Source of the DNA: Ditylenchus dipsaci
Lineage: Eukaryota > Nematoda > Chromadorea > Rhabditida > Anguinidae
DNA length: 64,000 bases
Direction of reading: 5' to 3'
Assembly (NCBI GenBank): GCA_004194705.1
Contig: SADC01001176.1
Span: forward strand, 434,001-498,000
In this document: piece by piece, positions 58,766 to 64,000 of the stretch
Numbering within the stretch: the first letter of the stretch is position 1
How the letters are laid out: each line of letters opens with the position of its first letter
Made by a program: the position numbers and the translations under genes
The notes under the pieces: generated by a model
Seen by the model: only the letters and a program-made list of their open reading frames with translations
What the model was told of the DNA's origin: nothing
The model's database searches: none

Positions 58766-59365
58766 AGTCAGAATTCTGAGATAACAAAGTCAGAATTTCT
58801 GAAACAGATTTATCAGAATTCTTAATTCAGAATTCTTATCTCAGAATTATCAGCTAAGAATAAAAAAAATTCAAATAAGAATTTTCAAAAATCTTAAATA
58901 AGAATTCTGCTATCACAGAATTCTGTTATTTCAGAATTCTTAGATAAGAATTTTCAAAATTTTCTATTCTAAGAATTCTTAATCTCAGAATTTTCAAAAT
59001 TTCTTACATAAGAATTCCGGCTCTCTCCTGTTATATCCAAAACTGTTACATCTAAAAATGGTTCTAGTTTTATCAGGTTCTCGCCAAAAGTTCCAGCAAG
59101 GTTTTAGCCTTTCAAGTTCAATTATTTATGATACAATACTTCAGGCTTTCCTCTATTACTATATGGAAATAACAAAATTTAAAATGAAAAGCTAGAAAGA
59201 TGCTGGAACTTTGGCGAGAACCGGATAAAACTAGAACCATTTTTAGATGTAACAGTTTTGGATATAACAGGAGAGAGCCAGAATTCCTTATCTCAGAATT
59301 TTATGCGTTTTCTACAATTCTTATATAAGAAAGTCAGAATTATGTTTCTGTTTTGGAATCACTGT
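58766..59365. repeat. Iterated CAGAATTCT array split by a MITE
   Basis: More than fifteen copies of CAGAATTCTTA, TAAGAATTTTCAAAA and variants, in both orientations, lie on each side of 59019-59279. It is probably the subterminal array of an unidentified element. Confidence 0.7.
59019..59279. mobile_element. MITE, 261 bp, 8-bp duplication AGAATTCC
   Basis: GGCTCTCTCCTGTTATATCC and its inverse bound the element. The inverted arms reach TTACATCTAAAAATGGTTCT and CTCGCCAAAAGTTCCAGCA. AGAATTCC flanks it exactly (59011-59018, 59280-59287), although AGAATTC is common in this array. The ends do not look like hAT, and the superfamily is unknown. Confidence 0.75.
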
Positions 59366-59374
59366 TTTTTGGGG

Positions 59375-59965
59375 TTTACTAAAGGGGGGGGGTAAACTTT
59401 TTGCGAAAAATCGATTGAGCGGATCAGATTTCGGGTCCGATGGGCTCAATCGCTCAGGATTCCACCCTTAACAATTCTCAACTATCTTAAACCAACCTAA
59501 GCACTGATTTAGGGTAGTTAGACACTGGTCTGGAACAGTTTGGGATGGTTTAGGGTGGTTTAAGATGGTTGAGAATGGTTAAGGGTGAGAATTCCGGTCC
59601 GATCGGCTTAATCGCTCAGAATTTCAGGTTTATGACGGTTTTGAGTAGTTCAGGGCGGAATTCTGAGCGATTAAGCCGATCGGACCGGAATTCTGATCCG
59701 CCCAATCGAATTTTCGCAAAAAGTTTACCCCCCCCTTTAGTAAACCCCAAAAACCAACTTTCAGGGGCTTCTGGCCACTCGGGGGTGGGATTTTGAGCGA
59801 TCCAAGTCATTTTTGACTATAAAATCTGAATTCCCGCAAAATTTACTGCAGTATTTCACCGAAAATTCAAATTTGGCGGGGTAAAAAATAATTTGGCGGG
59901 GTAAATCAGTAATTTGGCGGGGTAAATTAGTTACAGCCATTTCGTAAATGCTGGATTGGCGTTTT
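59375..59965. repeat. Two rearranged copies of the shared foldback core, GGCGGGGTAAATCAGTAATTT arm
   Basis: GGGGTTTACTAAAGGGGGGG, GATTGAGCGGATCAGATTTC and GGGCTCAATCGCTCAGGATT occur twice in inverted order. TTTAGGGTGGTTTAAGATGG-type filler lies between them. On the right an arm iterates GGCGGGGTAAATCAGTAATTT three times (59873-59935). The left arm is absent. Confidence 0.7.
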
Positions 59966-60077
59966 GTTTTTACTAGACTTTACAAATGCTAGTAAAGATT
60001 TCCCGCGAAATTGAACTTTTGTTAATGCTAGTGTGGCATTTTGTTTTTACTAGACTTTACAAAGCTAATCTAATTAA

Positions 60078-60790
60078 GGCTGTACCTGAAAACACCCGTC
60101 AAAATCATTAAATCTCCGTCAAATTTATTTTTTATCCCGTCAAATTCAAAATTTCCACAAAATCATTATTTCTCCCGTCAAAATCATCAAATCTCCCGTC
60201 AAATTTAAATTTTTGCATAAATTTTGCGGGAATTCAAATTTTCTAGTCAGAAAATAACTTGGATTGGTCAGAATCCCACCCGGAATGGCCAGAAGCCCCT
60301 GAAAATTGGTTTTTTCGGGGTTTACTAAAGGGGGAGTAAACTTTTTGCGAAAAATCGATTGAGCGGATCAGATTTCGGGTCAGATGGGCTTAATCGCCCA
60401 GAATTCCTGGTTTATGGTGGTTTTTAGTGGTTCAGGGTAGAGTTGTGGGCGATTAAGCCCATCTGACCCGCATTCTGATCCGCTCAATCGATTGTTCGCA
60501 AAAGTCCACCCAGTCCCTTTAGTAAACCCCCAAAAAACCAACTTTCAGGCGCTTCTGGCCATTCCGGGTGGGATTCTGACAATCCCAGTTATTTTCTGAC
60601 TAGAAAATTTGAATTCCCGCAAAATTTATGCAAAAATTTAAATTTGACGGGAGATTTAATGATTTTGACGGGAGATTTAATGATTTTAACGGGAGAAAAT
60701 AATGATTTTGTGGAAATTTGAATTTGACGGGATAAAAAATAAATTTGACGGGAGATTTAATGATTTTGACGGGTGTTTTCGATTTGAGCC
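60078..60790. repeat. 713-bp foldback with GACGGGAGATTTAATGATTTT arms
   Basis: GGCTGTACCTGAAAACACCC on the left pairs with the right end (complement GGCTCAAATCGAAAACACCC). Each arm iterates CCCGTCAAAATCATTAAATC or its inverse five to six times. Next come GCGGGAATTCAAATTTTCTA and the shared core (GGCCAGAAGCCCCTGAAAAT, GGGGTTTACTAAAGGGGGAG, GATTGAGCGGATCAGATTTC). Confidence 0.85.
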
Positions 60791-60842
60791 ATCAAATTAA
60801 TATGGTGAGCTAGACTTTAAATATGCTACACTCCGTTCAATA

Positions 60843-62100
60843 CAGTCGACGCTCTCTATAACGACTCTCAAGGGACCGGCTAAACCGAGTCGTTATAGAG
60901 AGCGTCGTTATAAAGAGAGTCGTTATAAAGAGCATCATTTTTCAACTGTGCATCAGCCAGTCGATATATAGAGCGGCACCTTTGGTAACGAACATTCAAA
61001 TAAAATTTTATCAAAGTAAACATTTATTCCGAAAAACAAACAACAATAACATAATTCAAGAGAATGTTGGTAACACGACGTTTCCCTGTAAGGAACGGTT
61101 TCTTGTAGAACCTAAAAAGACTTCAATTTATTTTTAATCTGCGCTTAATTTTTCACATTTTCGTGTAATTTAAACTTTAATATGTACTACCCCACTCTGA
61201 TCTGTGTGCTAATTTTTTGGCAGTAATACTTCCGTACTACCATATGAATACCCTATTATTTCAGAATTAGTTCTATCCGTCATTTAAACTTGAGTCTACA
61301 ATATTTTCCTTTACGCTACAGATCCTAGCCATTCTTTATAGGGAAACGGCTTACATGAACACGGCTTTCCAGTGAAATGGTTTTACAGGAAAACATCCTT
61401 GTCATTGTTCTGTTTCATGTTCTGCAAGCGTTGATAAGTCGAGATCGTTTCGCCAATGAAACTTTCGCCAATAAGATCTTTTCGCCAATAAAATCACTTC
61501 GCCAATGGTATGTTTTTGCCAATAGCTTTTTTTCTCAAGTTCTATTAGTTCATTGGTAAGCTTATTACCTTTCATTTTGTAGCGCAATTCACTAGCTACA
61601 AATCAGTGGTGATTTGCCTGATAAAAAATAAGAGTACTCGAGAAAAGAAGCTATTGGCAAGAACATATTATTGGTAAAAAATCTCATTGGCGAAAGTTTC
61701 ATTGGCGAAGGGATTACGATTGTGATCGGCTAACAAGTCGCCGAATTTGTAAACATTTGATAACAGAAGTTGAAACACAAAAATGTGACCGATTTCTTTA
61801 AAATCAGCAAAAGATGATTGCGAAAAATGGTTATTCAACAAAAAATTTTCATTTCCTGTGAGACATAATTTCATTCAAATTGAATTTTCTGCAAAGTTTC
61901 CCAAAATCGTTATATAGAGCGGCTCTTTAACAGCTGGGACGGTTAGACTGAGTCGTTATAGAGAGCGGATCGTTATAGAGAGCGTCGTTATAAAGAGCGC
62001 CGTTTCTGCTTAATTTGTTTGAAACCAACCAATTTTTTTTCTCGAGTCGTTATAAAGAGCAAATCGTTATAAAGAGCGTCGTTATAGAGAGCGTCGACTG
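60843..62100. mobile_element. Pogo-like element E, 1258 bp, nested in F
   Basis: CAGTCGACGCTCTCTATAAC and the inverse GTTATAGAGAGCGTCGACTG lie between TA (60841-60842, 62101-62102). CGTTATAGAGAG and CGTTATAAAGAG recur at least a dozen times near both ends. Another palindrome sits inside at 61446-61716. Its ends match family D (42866) with TATAACGA replacing CCATTGCG. Confidence 0.92.
61446..61716. repeat. Palindrome of TTCGCCAATNAAA motifs inside E
   Basis: The left arm iterates TTTCGCCAATGAAAC, TTTCGCCAATAAGA and TTCGCCAATAAAATC. The right arm is the inverse (CATTGGCGAAAGTTTCATTG). It may be a further nested MITE, but no duplication could be fixed. Confidence 0.7.
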
Positions 62101-62901
62101 TAATTATAGAGCCACCCTTAATTTTTGGGTTTGAGTCAGTAACATCCATTTTTGTCAAACTTTGACTACAAAAAGATGTCTTCTAACGAGAAAACACCAA
62201 TGTAGTTGAAAGAAAAAAGAACTCATTTTTTGGTAGCTGAGAAACGGACAGTTGAAGTTAAAAAGGTGAAAAACCCCTCTTTTTGCCTTATTTTTAGCCT
62301 TTTTTGTCTTGTCGAAATTCAACCGTCCGTTTCTAAGCTCTGTATTATTATAAACAGATAGTCGACATGTCATTTTGTAGAGAGATCAAAGAGCTTTCGA
62401 ATGGTGCATTGGATGTCATCTTTTCATCGACATTTTTTTGAGAAAAGGTATTATTTATGTGGCTAAACAGTTATTTTCCTTAGATTTTCCTTCATTTTGA
62501 CTAGAAATCGACCCTTTCATCTTGATGGTCATAACTTTTCGTAGAATAATGCAAAACAAAGTTTGACCCACCAAATTGTAGCTGAGGAACAGGGCTTACA
62601 TCCTGTTCATTGCTTATAAAATAAAAGCCATCTGTCAACATTTATGAATAGAACTAGCAGGTGGCTCTATAATTATTGAGGGGCGGGGGGTTTATGCAAG
62701 TGGCGCCGAATTATTGAACGGTCATTTTTCGACTTTCTCGACAAAAAATAAGTGCGCTATTTCAAAATTCGATTCTTTCAACTACATTGGTGTTTTCTCG
62801 TTAGAAGACATCTTTTTGTAGTCAAAGTTTGACAAAAAATGGATGTTACTGACTCAAAACCCAAAATTAAGGGTGTCTCTATAATTATTGAACGGAGTGT
62901 A

Positions 62902-63455
62902 GTGTTGGCGATTTGTCTTCTACTAGCATTCTTAACACGGGAAGTCCTGCCGGTGAGACCAGCAGCTTCTGGTGCAGAATTTCACGAGGAATCCGAATCT
63001 GCAAACCGTTTTTCAAAAAAGCCGGTTTGGCACAAGATTAAAACCAATTTCTGAATGGTGTCAAATGTGACTTGGGCATGTTCAGAAAATCAGTTGATAC
63101 TCAAACATTTCCTATGCATATGCAAAACTTTCATGGCTCGTTAGAAAGGGCAGAGAACAAGCTTTCCAATGACATATCGTTTACTTGTTTATGATAACTT
63201 TATGTGGAATTTTTTGCCTAAAGAAAAAATTGTGTTATTTTTTTCAAAAAGTTTTTTCACTTAAATAAGCAAAATTAGATGTGATAGAGCCGTTTGTTCA
63301 GCAAAACCCACATATCATTTGGAAAAGAAATTAAAATTGCAATTAAAAATGCTTTAAAATTAAACAAAATAATGTCTTTAAAGTGTTAAGCGACAGTTAA
63401 AAAAAACTAATAATTATTCAAAAACGTGAAACTTGTTCGTCACTAGACAACCCGC
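62902..63455. other. Intergenic, no gene recognised
   Basis: Short frames without motifs only. Confidence 0.4.
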
Positions 63456-63770
63456 AATTTGGACGACGGATTCGTGTTCAGCATGGTCGATTTGCTTATA
63501 AAACTGCTCTTAAAGTTCAAAAGTCATCTTCGAAATTTAAATTCTTCTCAAGACAATAATTATTCAAACGTGCGAGTAATTAAATATTCGAATAATTATT
63601 GTCTTGAGAGGAATTTGAATTTTGACGATGAATTTCTAAATAGACAGACAGAGAGAAAAGATTACACAACGGAATTTACTGGAAATGAAAATCACACAAA
63701 ATTTTTTGATTTCAAAATGCCAAAATAATTACGACAAAATTAGAGTGGTCCCGCGCGAATTCAAATTCCG
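63456..63770. repeat. Dispersed repeat with a palindrome
   Basis: GGATTCGTGTTCAGCATGGT matches, in part, copies near 1148, 29700 and 56540. An inverted repeat (AATTCTTCTCAAGACAATAA and TTATTGTCTTGAGAGGAATT) spans about 63540-63617. The frame at 63459-63728 runs through this palindrome and is unlikely to be a gene. Confidence 0.6.
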
Positions 63771-63825
63771 CAAATTGCTGTGCTTATCAAGTTTCATGGT
63801 CCTTTAAAAACAGGCTTTTTTGCAA

Positions 63826-63890
63826 ACCCTGATTCGAACTCGAGTGCTTCGTCGACCACCGCGCCTTCAACTCATAGACTGCCGAAGCAG
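63826..63890 (-). repeat. tRNA-like sequence
   Basis: The minus strand reads GAAGGCGCGGTGGTCGACGA (A-box-like) and CGAGTTCGAATCAGGGTTTG (good B box). No complete cloverleaf is seen. It is probably a SINE head or a tRNA pseudogene. Confidence 0.45.
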
Positions 63891-64000
63891 ACATTCATTA
63901 GTGGTATTATCAGATATATATGCTGAACAATTTTACTCAACTTTTAAACGCATTTTTCACCCCCAAAATCGACATTGACGCAGAAAATAATCTGTATATC

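Larger units (their letters stand above)
60829..62899. mobile_element. Tc1/mariner-type element F split by element E
   Basis: The inverted ends start CACTCCGTTCAATA then ATTATAGAG, and pair for more than 100 bp through GGGTTTGAGTCAGTAACATC and GTCAAACTTTGACTAC. TA flanks both ends (60827-60828, 62900-62901). The left end is interrupted by E after CACTCCGTTCAA. With E and one TA removed, the left and right ends match. About 811 bp without E; no transposase is seen. Confidence 0.9.

Noticed and set aside
63459..63728. Frame starting MDDGFVFSMVDLLIK
   Set aside because: It runs through a dispersed repeat and a palindrome with copies elsewhere in the window.

Overview
The window is nuclear DNA of an animal, most likely an invertebrate. 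It is AT-rich, gene-poor and crowded with transposon remains. The conserved genes have GT-AG introns, many only 41 to 60 bp long, beside multi-kilobase introns full of repeats. The species cannot be named from the sequence. A tailless/NR2E1 nuclear receptor shows it is a metazoan.

Genes, left to right. (1) A Y-box/cold-shock-domain protein on the minus strand (about 1631-2817). (2) A tailless-class (NR2E1) nuclear receptor on the plus strand, seven exons over 14159-24284, with introns 1 and 3 carrying long palindromes, MITEs, a hAT element and inverted tRNA-like repeats. (3) A weak candidate secreted protein on the plus strand (33876-37130). (4) A cytosolic HSP90 on the minus strand, nine coding exons over 45070-49885, ending in MEEVD, with an upstream cluster of three perfect heat-shock elements (50800-50980) and a second copy of its 3' coding end at 44475-44540. 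(5) The first exons of a HAT-repeat splicing factor, probably PRPF39-like, on the plus strand (56834-57066).

The rest is mobile DNA. There is a CR1/Jockey-like LINE (6398-9595, minus strand). There is a mariner with unusually long inverted repeats (24903-26891), interrupted by a MITE whose precise removal rejoins the transposase. At least nine hAT-type elements carry recognisable 8-bp duplications, and four hAT-type coding remnants survive. About ten copies of one TA-inserting MITE family (called MITE-A here) begin CCGTATTTCCTCTAAT. Several pogo/Tigger-like families begin CAGTC and all insert at TA. Two palindromic elements have arms resembling tRNA genes. A set of foldback elements shares a core but has arms built from different short iterated motifs. 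Insertions are nested up to five deep (27223-29655), which gives a relative insertion chronology.

One technical point affects the whole window. The conserved genes are broken by missing bases, mostly single bases in short runs. Splice phases and protein homology agree only if those bases are restored. This looks like long-read consensus error rather than pseudogenes, so ORF ends inside conserved exons should not be taken at face value.
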